NCBI RefSeq assembly: GCF_028823685.1
Contig: NZ_JAPEHZ010000003.1
Location: forward strand, 1 to 64,000
Length of the DNA stretch: 64,000 nt
Direction of reading: 5' to 3'
Origin: Tenacibaculum sp. L6
Lineage (GTDB): Bacteria; Bacteroidota; Bacteroidia; Flavobacteriales; Flavobacteriaceae
The notes beneath the pieces are model-generated. The model worked only from the letters and a program-made list of their open reading frames with translations. It was not told the DNA's origin and searched no databases. A program made the position numbers and the translations under genes. Numbering within the stretch: the first letter of the stretch is position 1; each line of letters opens with the position of its first letter. This document shows positions 25,484 to 35,338 of this stretch, one piece after another.

Positions 25484-26926
25484 TTAATCTTTTCTTTTAG
25501 TACAACCGAATAAACGTTTTTCTTTAATAGTTTCAGAAACGCCTTTAGGAAGCATTTCTTCCCATCCATCTTCATTGTTCTTAATCATTTTAAGTACTTT
25601 TCTAGAGAAAATATGTAAGATTTCAGGATCATATTCTTTAATATCAATAAGTCGACCATTGTTTTTAAAGAATTTATATAGCTCTTTCATTCTAGGATGC
25701 ACCATTAAGTTTTCACTAGTAATGAATTCACCTGTATCTCTATCTTTATAAGGATACATATATACTTTAAGGTCGCGATAAAATAATTTACCAAAGGCTT
25801 CAAGAATACCTCCACTTAAATCACGGTAGTATTTCTCATCAAATATTTGAATAAGGTTGTTAACGCCCATGGCTAATCCCATACGTTCTTTGGTAAACTC
25901 ACTAAAGTATTCTACTAATCTAAAATACTCTTGATAGTTTGTAATCATTACATTCAAACCTAAAGAACACAGTAATTCAGCTCTGTCTAAGAAATCACGT
26001 TCATTAATTTCTCCTTCAGCACGAAGGTTACTTAGTGTAATTTCAAAAATTATTTTTGTTTTTTCTGGATCTACTTTTTTCTCTTCGAAGAATAATTGTT
26101 TAGAGCGTTCAAACATATCCATGTTAACTTTAGTAACAGGACGGTAACTACCACGTAGAGCTAAAATATTCTTCTTGTAAAGTACTTGAGCAGGTAACAT
26201 GTTGTTTCCATCAGGACCAAACATAACAGCATTGGTCATGCCGTTTTTAACAAGTTGTAAACTCATTAAACGATTGTCTACGTACATAAATCGAGGTCCA
26301 GAGAAATTAATCATGTCAATTTCTAAGCGATCCTTATCAATATTGTCATAAAAAGATTTTAATAAATCTTTAGGATTATCGTTTAAGTAGTAAGCTCCAT
26401 AAATAAGGTTAACACCTAACACACCAAGAGTTTCTTGTTGTTGACGAGCGTCAGTTTCTTTGAAACGAAGGTGTAAAACAATTTCATTGTAATCCTCTAA
26501 AGGGTCTAATTGAAAACGAATTCCAACCCAACCATGACCTTTAAACTTTTTGGAGAAGTTAATGGTCGCTACAGTGTTGGCGTAACTAAAAAATAGTTTA
26601 TCAGGATGTTTTTGACGGGTAAGACGCTCCTCAATTAAGTCCATTTCATGTTTTAACATCTTTTTTAATCGAGGCTCCGTAACATAACGGTTGTCTTTTT
26701 CTATACCGTAAATGGCATCAGAGAAATCTTTATCATACGCACTCATTGCTTTTGCTATGGTTCCTGAAGCACCACCAGCCCTAAAAAAGTTACGAGCAGT
26801 TTCTTGTCCAGCACCAATTTCAGCAAAAGTTCCGTATATATGAGCGTTTAAATTGATTTTTAACGCTTTCATTGTCGTAGTTGGTACCGTATTTATTTTT
26901 TGATCTCCTTTTAACGTAATTGCCAT
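25484..26926 (-). CDS. Large conserved cytoplasmic protein, unknown function
   Basis: A protein of 480 residues with no signal peptide and no membrane segments. It begins MAITLKGDQKINTVPTTTMK and contains IYGTFAEIGAGQETARNFFR, SYANTVATINF, HGWVGIRFQ and LGVLGVNLIYGAYY; the C-terminal end is rich in Lys (RLFGCTKRKD). I recall close relatives in Flavobacteriaceae with conflicting database labels, including TonB-dependent receptor. No plug, barrel or TonB box is visible, so that label is not supported. The glycine-rich FAEIGAGQET suggests a nucleotide-type loop, but this is a guess. The gene is monocistronic and divergent from the MBL-fold gene. Confidence 0.75.
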   Translation of the reverse strand: MAITLKGDQKINTVPTTTMKALKINLNAHIYGTFAEIGAGQETARNFFRAGGASGTIAKAMSAYDKDFSDAIYGIEKDNRYVTEPRLKKMLKHEMDLIEERLTRQKHPDKLFFSYANTVATINFSKKFKGHGWVGIRFQLDPLEDYNEIVLHLRFKETDARQQQETLGVLGVNLIYGAYYLNDNPKDLLKSFYDNIDKDRLEIDMINFSGPRFMYVDNRLMSLQLVKNGMTNAVMFGPDGNNMLPAQVLYKKNILALRGSYRPVTKVNMDMFERSKQLFFEEKKVDPEKTKIIFEITLSNLRAEGEINERDFLDRAELLCSLGLNVMITNYQEYFRLVEYFSEFTKERMGLAMGVNNLIQIFDEKYYRDLSGGILEAFGKLFYRDLKVYMYPYKDRDTGEFITSENLMVHPRMKELYKFFKNNGRLIDIKEYDPEILHIFSRKVLKMIKNNEDGWEEMLPKGVSETIKEKRLFGCTKRKD

Positions 26927-26991
26927 TTTCTAGTTTTTTGTTACGTATTACAAATGTACTGAAATTAGGAACGAACAGATAATTTTTATCG

Positions 26992-26999
26992 TACTTTTG
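26992..26999 (+). promoter_or_regulatory. Putative -7 element (TACTTTTG) of the MBL-fold gene
   Basis: TACTTTTG ends 8 bases before the ATG; GGAGAA lies between, possibly acting as a ribosome-binding site. Confidence 0.45.
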
Positions 27000-27007
27000 T
27001 AGGAGAA

Positions 27008-27790
27008 ATGAAGAAAAATAATCAATTAAAAATTACTTTTTTAGGAACAGGAACTTCTACGGGAGTTCCGATGATTGCAAGCAAACATCCAGTAGCTTTA
27101 TCTAGTAATCCGAAAGATAAACGGTTACGTTCATCTATCTTAGTATCTTGGAACGATATCAATTATGTAATTGATTGCGGGCCTGATTTTCGTCAACAAA
27201 TGATAAGGGAAGAAGTAGCATCTATTAACGGAATTTTATTTACTCACGAACACGCCGATCATATTGCGGGGTTGGATGAAATCCGTCCCTATTGTTTCCA
27301 AATGGGAGCTGTTCCAATTTATTTGCTAGAACGAGTTCTAAATGTTTTAAAAAAGCGCTATGATTATGTTTTTGCTACAGAAAACAGGTATCCAAGCGCA
27401 CCAAGTGTGGCGCCAACAGTTATTTCACATCGGGAAAATTTTATGTTGGATGGAGTAGAGGTGATTCCTATTGAAGTGATGCATGGTGATTTACCAATTT
27501 TAGGATATCGTTTTAACGATGTAGCTTATATTACAGACATCAAAACAATTTCTGAAGAAGAAAAAAAGAAGTTAGAAAATTTAGATGTTTTAATTGTTAC
27601 AGGTTTACGTAAAGAACCACACAATACACATTTTAATTTAGAAGAGTCTTTACAGTTTATTAAAGAAATAAAACCTAAAAGAACTTATTTAACACATATT
27701 AGTGAGCTATTAGGTTTGCATGATGAGGTACAAAAAGAATTGCCTAAAAATGTATTTTTAGCTTATGATGGATTGAAAATTAATAGTTAA
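27008..27790 (+). CDS. MBL-fold metallo-hydrolase (PhnP/RNase Z-like)
   Basis: A protein of 260 residues. The metallo-beta-lactamase signature THEHADHIAGLDEIRPY binds two metal ions; GTGTSTGVPM at the N-terminus is typical of the PhnP and RNase Z-like subgroup. VEVIPIEVMHGDLPILGYRF and THISELLGLHDEV give the later histidines. It probably cleaves phosphodiesters. It is not in a phosphonate operon, so PhnP function is only one option. Confidence 0.87.
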   Translation: MKKNNQLKITFLGTGTSTGVPMIASKHPVALSSNPKDKRLRSSILVSWNDINYVIDCGPDFRQQMIREEVASINGILFTHEHADHIAGLDEIRPYCFQMGAVPIYLLERVLNVLKKRYDYVFATENRYPSAPSVAPTVISHRENFMLDGVEVIPIEVMHGDLPILGYRFNDVAYITDIKTISEEEKKKLENLDVLIVTGLRKEPHNTHFNLEESLQFIKEIKPKRTYLTHISELLGLHDEVQKELPKNVFLAYDGLKINS

Positions 27791-27889
27791 CAGACAATTT
27801 AATTTATCAATACCTGTATCAATATTAATTACTCAAAGTAATTGATGATTTTAAAATTGCTTCTTATTTTTACCATAAATATTTATTGA

Positions 27890-28648
27890 ATGAAGATTAT
27901 TATTTCACCTGCCAAATCGTTAGACTTTGAAAACAAGGCAACGACAAATGTTTATACACAACCAAGATTTTTAGAGCAATCCGAAAAGTTAAATAAGAAA
28001 CTAAAAACTATTTCTAGAAAAAAACTAGGAGAGTTAATGAAAATTTCTGATGATTTAGCAAGTTTGAATTATGATAGAAACCAAGAATGGCAGCCACCTT
28101 TTACACTTGATAATGCAAAGCAAGCCGTTTTCTCTTTTACCGGTGAAGTGTATAGAGGTATTGATGTAAACTCTCTTTCAGAAGATAAAATTCCTGAATT
28201 GCAGGATAAATTAAGAATCTTATCAGGATTATACGGATTGTTAAAACCGTTGGATTTAATTCAGCCATATCGCTTAGAAATGGGAACTAAATTAAAAGTA
28301 GGAAGAGCGGACAATTTGTATAAATTTTGGGATACTGCTTTGGCAGAGTCTTTAAATGAAGAATTGGCGGATAATGAACTGATAATCAATTTAGCAAGTT
28401 CAGAATATTTTAAAGCACTTCCTAAAAAAGCGTTGAAAGTACCAATGATTACTCCAGTATTTAAAGATTTTAAAAACGGACAGTACAAAACCATCATGAC
28501 CTTTGCTAAAAAAGCACGTGGATTAATGGTACGTTATATAATTGATAATAACATTGAAACATTAGAAGAATTAAAAGGTTTTGATGTAGAGGGTTATGGA
28601 TTTTCTCAAGAAATGTCTACCGAAACCGAATTGGTATTTACAAGGTAA
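27890..28648 (+). CDS. yaaA: Peroxide stress protein YaaA (DUF328)
   Basis: A protein of 252 residues. The N-terminus MKIIISPAKSLDFEN is diagnostic, as are LYGLLKPLDLIQPYRLEMGT and KFWDTALAESLNEEL. E. coli YaaA lowers free intracellular iron during peroxide stress and binds DNA; that role is transferred by family. Length is normal. The gene is followed after 11 bases by a nuclease-like ORF. Confidence 0.95.
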   Translation: MKIIISPAKSLDFENKATTNVYTQPRFLEQSEKLNKKLKTISRKKLGELMKISDDLASLNYDRNQEWQPPFTLDNAKQAVFSFTGEVYRGIDVNSLSEDKIPELQDKLRILSGLYGLLKPLDLIQPYRLEMGTKLKVGRADNLYKFWDTALAESLNEELADNELIINLASSEYFKALPKKALKVPMITPVFKDFKNGQYKTIMTFAKKARGLMVRYIIDNNIETLEELKGFDVEGYGFSQEMSTETELVFTR

Positions 28649-28659
28649 GCGTTATAATT

Positions 28660-29076
28660 ATGGATGAAGTTAAATTAACTGAAGATGAAACAGTAAAGTA
28701 CCTTTTGAAATATTTAGAATCTCAAGAATGGAAAATAATCAGTTATTGTTTAGGTCAAAAAAGAGGATATGATATTGTAGCAGAGAGAGAAAATGAGAGA
28801 ATTATTATTGAAGTAAAAGGAGCAAAGGCAAATGATTACTCTCCAACTAAGAGAAGAAAATATTTTGATAGTGGGCAAATAAAAGATCATTTAGGTAAAG
28901 CTATTGTTAAATCTATGGAAACGCAAAATAGTTTTCCAAATTATAAAATAGGAATAGCTCATCCAGATGACCCTTATATTAGAAAAACTATAGGGAATCT
29001 TATAAAGAATGTGAATAAATTAGGAATTATTCATTTTTGGGTAAAGTCTAAAGGAAAAGTAATTGTTGAAGAATAA
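28660..29076 (+). CDS. PD-(D/E)xK nuclease-like small protein
   Basis: A protein of 138 residues. The core GYDIVAERENERIIIEVKGA has Asp, then Glu-x-Lys spaced as in restriction-endonuclease-like folds (D-x(n)-ExK). The helix before it (EDETVKYLLKYLESQEWKII) fits the usual N-terminal helix. No DNA-binding or methylase partner is nearby. It could be a stand-alone Mrr-like or repair nuclease. It follows yaaA with an 11-base gap and converges on the sdaA pseudogene. Confidence 0.7.
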   Translation: MDEVKLTEDETVKYLLKYLESQEWKIISYCLGQKRGYDIVAERENERIIIEVKGAKANDYSPTKRRKYFDSGQIKDHLGKAIVKSMETQNSFPNYKIGIAHPDDPYIRKTIGNLIKNVNKLGIIHFWVKSKGKVIVEE

Positions 29077-29079
29077 AAA

Positions 29080-30484
29080 CTAACAATCTGCTAAACGTAC
29101 CGTAACTGCTAAACCTCCTTCTGAAGTTTCTTTGTAGTTTCGGTTCATGTCTTTAGCAGTTTCCCACATAGTGTCAATAACTTTATCTAAAGGAACCTTA
29201 GATTCTTTTGGATTGGTTTCTAAAGCTAACTCAGCAGCATTAATTGCTTTAATAGCTCCCATAGCATTACGTTCAATACAAGGCACTTGTACTAATCCGC
29301 CAATAGGATCGCATGTAAGCCCTAAATGATGCTCCATTGCTATTTCTGCAGCGACTAAACATTGTGATGGTGTTCCTCCTAGTAATTCAGTTAAAGCAGC
29401 AGCAGCCATGGCAGAAGATACACCAATTTCTGCTTGACAGCCACCCATAGCAGCTGATATTGTAGCGTTTTTCTTAAAAATACTACCTATTTCCCCAGCG
29501 ACTAATAAGAATTTTTTAACGTGTTCAAAATCTGCTTTATGGTTTTCAATTACTAAATAGTACATTAAAACAGCAGGGATTACTCCAGTCAACGACTCTT
29601 CCTAATGCGGCATTTACTTCGTTTACTGATAAAGCTAAACAACTTACCCATTTTAAAATTTCACGGAACTTAACTTCGGTACTTCGAATAGCTGTTATCC
29701 ATTCCTGTTGATTGGTATATTCAGCATCTTTTATTAATTTTTGATGCGTTTCGAAAGCACGTCGCTTAACGTTCAATCCACCAGGTAAAGTACCTTGAGT
29801 ATGACAACCAATGTACATGCATTCAAGCATTGTATTCCAAATACGATGTAGTTCTTTGTCAATATCTTCTGCAGAATTAATGACCAATTCATTTTGATAA
29901 ACAATGTCTGAAATATTCAAATTTTCTTTTTCACAGTAAGCTTCTAGTTCTGTAGCTCTGTTTATTGGAAAAGGGAAGTTTTGTTTGTTAATTTCAATAT
30001 CTTCTGCTAAATGATCATCTTCTTGCACAATAAAACCACCACCAATAGAGTAGTAGGTTTCAGTAGAGATTTCTTCACCTTGAGCATAACCTCTAAAAGT
30101 CATTCCGTTAGCATGAAAAGGAAGAAATTCTCGGTTGAATTTTACAGAACCTTTAAAAAATGGAATATTTCTTTCGTTATTAAAAAACAACTGCTCTTTA
30201 TTTTGAATGTCACTGATAATAACATCAATACTTTCAATAGGAACATATTCTGGGTCAGCACCACTTAATCCTAATAAAACGGCTAAGTCTGTCGCATGTC
30301 CTTTTCCTGTTAATGAAAGAGAACCATACAAGTCTACTTTGACTTCTTCAATTAAAAGAAATTCGTTTGTTTCTTTTAATTTTTGTATCCATTGTTGGGC
30401 TGCTCTCCAAGGACCTAAAGTGTGTGAACTCGAAGGTCCTACACCAATTTTAAGCATGTCAAAAACACTAATAAATTGCGACAT
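29080..30484 (-). pseudogene. sdaA: L-serine ammonia-lyase (sdaA), disrupted by a ~20-base deletion
   Basis: Would deaminate L-serine to pyruvate with an oxygen-sensitive [4Fe-4S] cluster. The N-terminal part (from ATG 30484) is intact: SVFDMLKIGVGPSSSHTLGP, the beta domain and LPGGLNVKRRAFE. After ALGRVV the frame changes near 29590. The C-terminal part resumes as [15 protein letters not shown] in another frame and keeps the cysteines [18 protein letters not shown] and [10 protein letters not shown], ending [10 protein letters not shown]. The expected TAPTNGxAG segment (about 24 bases between GRVV and GVIP) is represented by only 4 bases, a 20-base loss that also shifts the frame. Single-gene unit. 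Inactive unless the lesion is an assembly error. Confidence 0.88.
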
Positions 30485-30511
30485 AAGTATAAGTTGTTTG
30501 TTGGTGGCTAA

Positions 30512-30550
30512 AATAAAAAAATCCTGTATTCAAAAATAAATACAGGATTT
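30512..30550 (-). terminator. Terminator after the DUF2853 gene
   Basis: Plus-strand arms AAATCCTGTATT (30519-30530) and AATACAGGATTT (30539-30550); on the minus strand a T-run follows. Confidence 0.85.
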
Positions 30551-30572
30551 AATTTTTATACAAAAAGAGGTG

Positions 30573-30914
30573 TTACATTCCGTAAACAGACTCTTTGTCA
30601 AATTTCTTAACTAACATGTAGTACACTACTGCACGGTATTTGTTTCTTTCTGATCTACCGATTCTTTCCATTACTTCATCAATGGCTTTGTCTAAAGCAG
30701 GACTATCGTCTAATCCTAACTTTTTCATTAAGAAGTTTTTCTTTACAGTTTCTAATTCTTTAGCGTCGGTACCAGATACAGTTTCTGCGTCTTTTTTGTA
30801 AATAGAAGGTCCTAAACCTTTAGTTACAGCAGTTAATAAATCGGTGTTTGAACGGATGTCTCTATCGTCCATGAATTTCTTATAAAGTGCTACTTTTTCG
30901 TCAAATTTACTCAT
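30573..30914 (-). CDS. DUF2853 family protein
   Basis: A protein of 113 residues, all helical. MSKFDEKVALYKKFMDD at the start and SERNKYRAVVYYMLVKKF near the end are typical of DUF2853, a small cytoplasmic family of unknown function. Monocistronic with a good terminator. Confidence 0.9.
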   Translation of the reverse strand: MSKFDEKVALYKKFMDDRDIRSNTDLLTAVTKGLGPSIYKKDAETVSGTDAKELETVKKNFLMKKLGLDDSPALDKAIDEVMERIGRSERNKYRAVVYYMLVKKFDKESVYGM

Positions 30915-31121
30915 GATTTTTTGTTTAAAATTAGATGTTAAATTCTCTTGAATTTTTTAATTCTTTCAAATATAGAAAAATAATTGGTTCTTTCAAATAT
31001 CTTAGAGTTAATAAGCAGTTAACGTATATTTTGTTAATTAAATTGTTGAAAACAATTAGTTTTTTTGTTAAAAGGGTATTGTTCTTGTAGTAAATTTAAT
31101 GTGAATTCAAATCTTTAGCCT

Positions 31122-32492
31122 ATGTCATTATCAAAATTTGAATCTATGTTGAAAACCAATGAAGTATATTTTTTTGATGCAGTCGAGTTTGAAACAATCG
31201 TTGAGCATTATTTAAATATAGGAAAGCAATCATTGGCTAAAAAGGCAGTACAACTAGGGTTGGAACAGCATCCTTCTTCAATTCAATTAAAATTAATGAA
31301 AGTAGAAATTTTAATTTTTGAAGATAAATTGCCAGAAGCAATCAAGATGCTATCTAACATAGAAGCGGTAGAGCCTCATAACGACGAGGTGTTTATTCAG
31401 AAGGCTATTATCTTATCTAAAAAGAAAAAGCATACCGAAGCTATAGCAATTTTAAAAGAGTCATTACAATATATTGAAGATCCTGCTGATATCTGGTCTA
31501 TGATTGGTATGGAGTATTTATATCTTGATGATTTTGAAAATGCACGTTTAAACTTTGCAAAATGTATTGAGGTAGATTATGAAGATTATTCTTCGTTATA
31601 CAACATCGTGTATTGTTTTGATATGGAAGAGAATCATGAAGATGCAATAAAGTTTTTAAATGCGTATATAGATAAAAATCCATATTGTGAAGTAGCGTGG
31701 CATCAATTAGGAAAGCAATATTTTGAACTAGGAATGTTTAAAGAAGCATTAACGGCTTTTGATTATGCAGTACTTATTGATGATAGTTTTATAGGAGGAT
31801 ATTTAGAAAAAGCAAAAACCTTAGAAGAGTTAAAACGTTATGAAGAAGCTATAGAGAATTATTCGGTAACCTTAGAGCTAGATGATCCAACAGCGTATGC
31901 TTATGTAAGAATAGGTGAGTGTTACGAAAAGTTAGACAATATTAATGCAGCTATCAGTTTTTATAAAAAAGCAGTACATGAAGATCCGTTGTTAGATCGC
32001 GGTTGGATTTTGTTAACGAATGCTTGTTATAATCAAGAAAATTATCAAAAAGCGTTACACTACATCAACAAAGCAATTGAAATAGATGAAGGAAATGTAT
32101 TGTATTGGAGACGCTATGGTGATATTAATTTAAAGCTAGGTTTTTATGAAGAAGCAGTAAAAGCTTTCAATACAAGTTTGGCTCTTGGTGATAGAGAAAT
32201 TGAAATTTATGTAGCACTAGCAGATATTCTGTTATTTTTAGGTGAGTTTAATGAAGCTTTAAGTACTTTAATAAAAGCTAAAAAAACGTATAAAGAATTT
32301 GCTGAAATTGAGTACAGACTTTGTGGTTTGTTCATGATTTTAGGAAAAGAAGACTACAGTTTAACTCACTTGCAAAATGCTTTAGAAATCGATTTTGAGT
32401 ATCATACCATCATAAAAGAGTTGTATCCTACAGTTTTTGATAATGAAAAAGTACAAGAAGTTGTTTCTAAATACAATAAAGCAATACAGTAA
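31122..32492 (+). CDS. Tetratricopeptide repeat protein
   Basis: A protein of 456 residues made of about eleven TPR units, e.g. YLNIGKQSLAKKAVQLGLEQ, AWHQLGKQYFELGMFKEAL, AYAYVRIGECYEKLDNINAA and VLYWRRYGDINLKLGFYEEA. There is no signal peptide or membrane helix, so it acts in the cytoplasm as a protein-binding scaffold. The partner is unknown. It has its own terminator. Confidence 0.9.
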   Translation: MSLSKFESMLKTNEVYFFDAVEFETIVEHYLNIGKQSLAKKAVQLGLEQHPSSIQLKLMKVEILIFEDKLPEAIKMLSNIEAVEPHNDEVFIQKAIILSKKKKHTEAIAILKESLQYIEDPADIWSMIGMEYLYLDDFENARLNFAKCIEVDYEDYSSLYNIVYCFDMEENHEDAIKFLNAYIDKNPYCEVAWHQLGKQYFELGMFKEALTAFDYAVLIDDSFIGGYLEKAKTLEELKRYEEAIENYSVTLELDDPTAYAYVRIGECYEKLDNINAAISFYKKAVHEDPLLDRGWILLTNACYNQENYQKALHYINKAIEIDEGNVLYWRRYGDINLKLGFYEEAVKAFNTSLALGDREIEIYVALADILLFLGEFNEALSTLIKAKKTYKEFAEIEYRLCGLFMILGKEDYSLTHLQNALEIDFEYHTIIKELYPTVFDNEKVQEVVSKYNKAIQ

Positions 32493-32519
32493 ATAAAAGG
32501 TATTTATTTTTAAAAATAT

Positions 32520-32549
32520 AAGAGTCGGTTTTTTAACTGGCTCTTTTTT
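32520..32549 (+). terminator. Terminator after the TPR gene
   Basis: AAGAGTCGGTT (32520-32530) and AACTGGCTCTT (32535-32545) pair with two G-T wobbles and are followed by a T-run. Confidence 0.8.
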
Positions 32550-32681
32550 GTTGTAGTAGTAAAAGGTTATAGTTGATTTCGTTTGTTGATTAAAAGTAAC
32601 CAAATAAAATGCAGGGTTAAATTTCAATTAAAAAGCTACAATGAATTTCCTATTTTTAACTTAAAAATGACTAAAATTGAG

Positions 32682-32689
32682 TAAATTTG
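32682..32689 (+). promoter_or_regulatory. Putative -7 element (TAAATTTG) of pfkA
   Basis: Lies between a TTG (32677) and the ATG at 32701, deciding the start in favour of the ATG. Confidence 0.5.
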
Positions 32690-32700
32690 ATATTCGTTTT

Positions 32701-33684
32701 ATGAGAAAAATTAAAAAAATAGCAGTGATGACTTCTGGAGGAGATGCTCCAGGAATGAATGCCGCAATTCGATCAGTTGTGAGAACTTGTGCTTATTACC
32801 ATACCGATTGTATGGGGATTTATAGAGGATATCAAGGATTGATTGAAGGTGATTTAGTTACACTAACGGCACGAAGTGTAAACAATATCATTCACAAAGG
32901 AGGAACGATATTAAAATCGGCTCGGTCAAAAGATTTTAGAACTAAAGAAGGAAGGCAAAAAGCCTATGAAAGTCTAAAAAAGAACAATGTAGATGCTTTG
33001 GTGGTAATTGGTGGAGATGGTTCTTTTACAGGAGGAGTGATTTTTAATAAAGAGTTCAATTTCCCTATAATAGGGATTCCTGGAACCATAGATAATGATA
33101 TTTCAGGAACAAGTCATACACTTGGTTACGATACAGCTTTGAACACAGCTGTAGAAGCAATTGATAAAATTAGAGATACTGCATCTTCTCATAATAGACT
33201 TTTCTTTGTTGAGGTTATGGGGCGTGATGCAGGATTTATAGCATTAAACGCTGGTGTTGGAGCAGGAGCAGAAGAGATTTTAATTCCTGAAGAAGACTTA
33301 GGGTTAGAAAGGATGTTGGAATCTTTGAAGAAGAGTAGAAGATCAGGAAAATCGTCAAGTATCGTAGTCGTTTCGGAAGGAGATAAAACTGGTAAAAATG
33401 TATTTGAATTAGCTGATTATGTAGAAGAAAACTTACCTGAATATGAAGTAAGGGTTTCTGTGTTAGGACATATGCAGCGAGGAGGTTCTCCATCATGTTT
33501 TGATAGAGTTTTAGCAAGTAGATTAGGAGTAAGTGCTGTAGAACTTTTACTTGATGGAAAGACAAACTTGATGGTAGGATTAAAAGACAATAAAGTAATT
33601 GCTACCGATTTAGAAAAAGCAATCAAAGGTCAACATAATATTGATACCGAATTATTACGCGTATCAGATATTATGACCACTTAA
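32701..33684 (+). CDS. pfkA: 6-phosphofructokinase (ATP-type)
   Basis: Phosphorylates fructose-6-phosphate in glycolysis. The protein has 327 residues. TSGGDAPGMNAAIRS binds ATP; GTIDNDISGTSHTLGYDTA carries the catalytic Asp; FFVEVMGRDAGFIAL and HMQRGGSPSCFDRVLASRLG bind substrate and effector. Length is typical of bacterial PfkA. The next gene, gapA, follows after 23 bases, forming a glycolytic unit that ends at a hairpin. Confidence 0.97.
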   Translation: MRKIKKIAVMTSGGDAPGMNAAIRSVVRTCAYYHTDCMGIYRGYQGLIEGDLVTLTARSVNNIIHKGGTILKSARSKDFRTKEGRQKAYESLKKNNVDALVVIGGDGSFTGGVIFNKEFNFPIIGIPGTIDNDISGTSHTLGYDTALNTAVEAIDKIRDTASSHNRLFFVEVMGRDAGFIALNAGVGAGAEEILIPEEDLGLERMLESLKKSRRSGKSSSIVVVSEGDKTGKNVFELADYVEENLPEYEVRVSVLGHMQRGGSPSCFDRVLASRLGVSAVELLLDGKTNLMVGLKDNKVIATDLEKAIKGQHNIDTELLRVSDIMTT

Positions 33685-33704
33685 ACAAGAATATAAAATT
33701 TTAA

Positions 33705-34700
<996 letters not shown>

Positions 34701-34724
34701 AAGCATAAAATATTTTGTAATATT

Positions 34725-34756
34725 GTATTCCCGCTTTTGGCGGGAATACTTTTTTA
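34725..34756 (+). terminator. Terminator after gapA
   Basis: GTATTCCCGC (34725-34734), loop ttttg, GCGGGAATAC (34740-34749), T-run. Its ATTCCCGC arms also occur in the hairpin at 43886-43922. Confidence 0.9.
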
Positions 34757-34766
34757 AACACTATTT

Positions 34767-35129
34767 ATGGAAATAGCAATTATAGCACATGATGGAATGA
34801 AAGCTGAAATGGTTCAGTTTTTAAACGAACACAAAGAAGTTTTACATCAAAAAAGAATTCAACTGATTTCAACAGGAACAACTGGTGAAAAAGCAGAAAA
34901 AGCGGGTTTTGAAGTGATGAAGTTTTTATCAGGACCTATTGGAGGTGATGCGCAAATTGCTGGAAGAGTAGCAGAAGGAAAATGTCAAATGGTATTATTT
35001 TTTAGAGATCCGTTAGCAAAACATCCGCATGAACCCGATATTTCTATGTTAATGCGTTTGTGTGACGTGCATGATGTGCCGTTAGCTACAAATCCATCCA
35101 CCGCAGAGTTGTTGATTAAAGCGATATAA
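34767..35129 (+). CDS. mgsA: Methylglyoxal synthase
   Basis: Converts dihydroxyacetone phosphate to methylglyoxal, a bypass when phosphate is low. The protein has 120 residues, shorter than E. coli (152), but the core is complete: IAHDGMKAEM, STGTTGEKAE (phosphate loop), GPIGGDAQIA with the catalytic Asp, FFRDPLAKHPHEPD and NPSTAELLI. The missing part is the N-terminal extension. It lies after the gapA terminator and has its own terminator, so it is probably transcribed alone, yet its substrate links it to the two glycolytic genes before it. Confidence 0.95.
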   Translation: MEIAIIAHDGMKAEMVQFLNEHKEVLHQKRIQLISTGTTGEKAEKAGFEVMKFLSGPIGGDAQIAGRVAEGKCQMVLFFRDPLAKHPHEPDISMLMRLCDVHDVPLATNPSTAELLIKAI

Positions 35130-35142
35130 AAGATTATAAATA

Positions 35143-35172
35143 AAAAAGAGAAACATCATTGTTTCTCTTTTT
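35143..35172 (+). terminator. Terminator after mgsA
   Basis: AAAAGAGAAAC (35144-35154), loop atcatt, GTTTCTCTTTT, then T-rich. Confidence 0.88.
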
Positions 35173-35208
35173 ATTAGTGATTTATTGAAATGTTTCGCTA
35201 TCGTATTT

Positions 35209-35319
35209 GTGTATGATTTTTTGCGGGAAAAGGACGTGAGTCATTTTCCGATGATGCGGAAAGATAATTAATAAGATTGAATTTCCGAAGAGGAAATTCA
35301 GCCGCAATTAATTATACAC
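35209..35319. repeat. attC-like folded palindrome at one end of a small gene cassette
   Basis: An outer stem of 18 positions (35209-35226 with 35302-35319) pairs at 15 of them: GTGTAT...TTGCGG against CCGCAA...ATACAC. Inside are two further hairpins: GGAAAA/TTTTCC (35226-35249) with GAC/GTC in its loop, and TGAATTTCC/GGAAATTCA (35278-35300). An alternative pairing is ATAATTAAT/ATTAATTAT. Two bases after the stem comes TTGTTGTGCTTA, repeated inverted at 36001. The shape is like the ssDNA recombination site of integron cassettes, but the core does not match GTTRRRY exactly. Confidence 0.55.
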
Positions 35320-35320
35320 C

Positions 35321-35332
35321 TTGTTGTGCTTA
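35321..35332 (+). repeat. 12-bp terminal inverted repeat, left copy (TTGTTGTGCTTA)
   Basis: Perfect inverted match to 36001-36012. The two copies enclose only two minus-strand genes. Confidence 0.75.
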
Positions 35333-35338
35333 GTTTTT

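Noticed and set aside
27827-27843. AATTACT/AGTAATT dyad before yaaA
   Set aside because: Short AT-only stem, expected by chance at this base composition; no T-run.
28660-30484. Defence island around the nuclease-like ORF
   Set aside because: Neighbours are yaaA, serine dehydratase and DUF2853; no helicase, methylase or toxin-antitoxin genes.
33236-33565. Minus-strand frame of 109 codons inside pfkA
   Set aside because: Lies wholly within the conserved pfkA gene; leucine-rich shadow translation.
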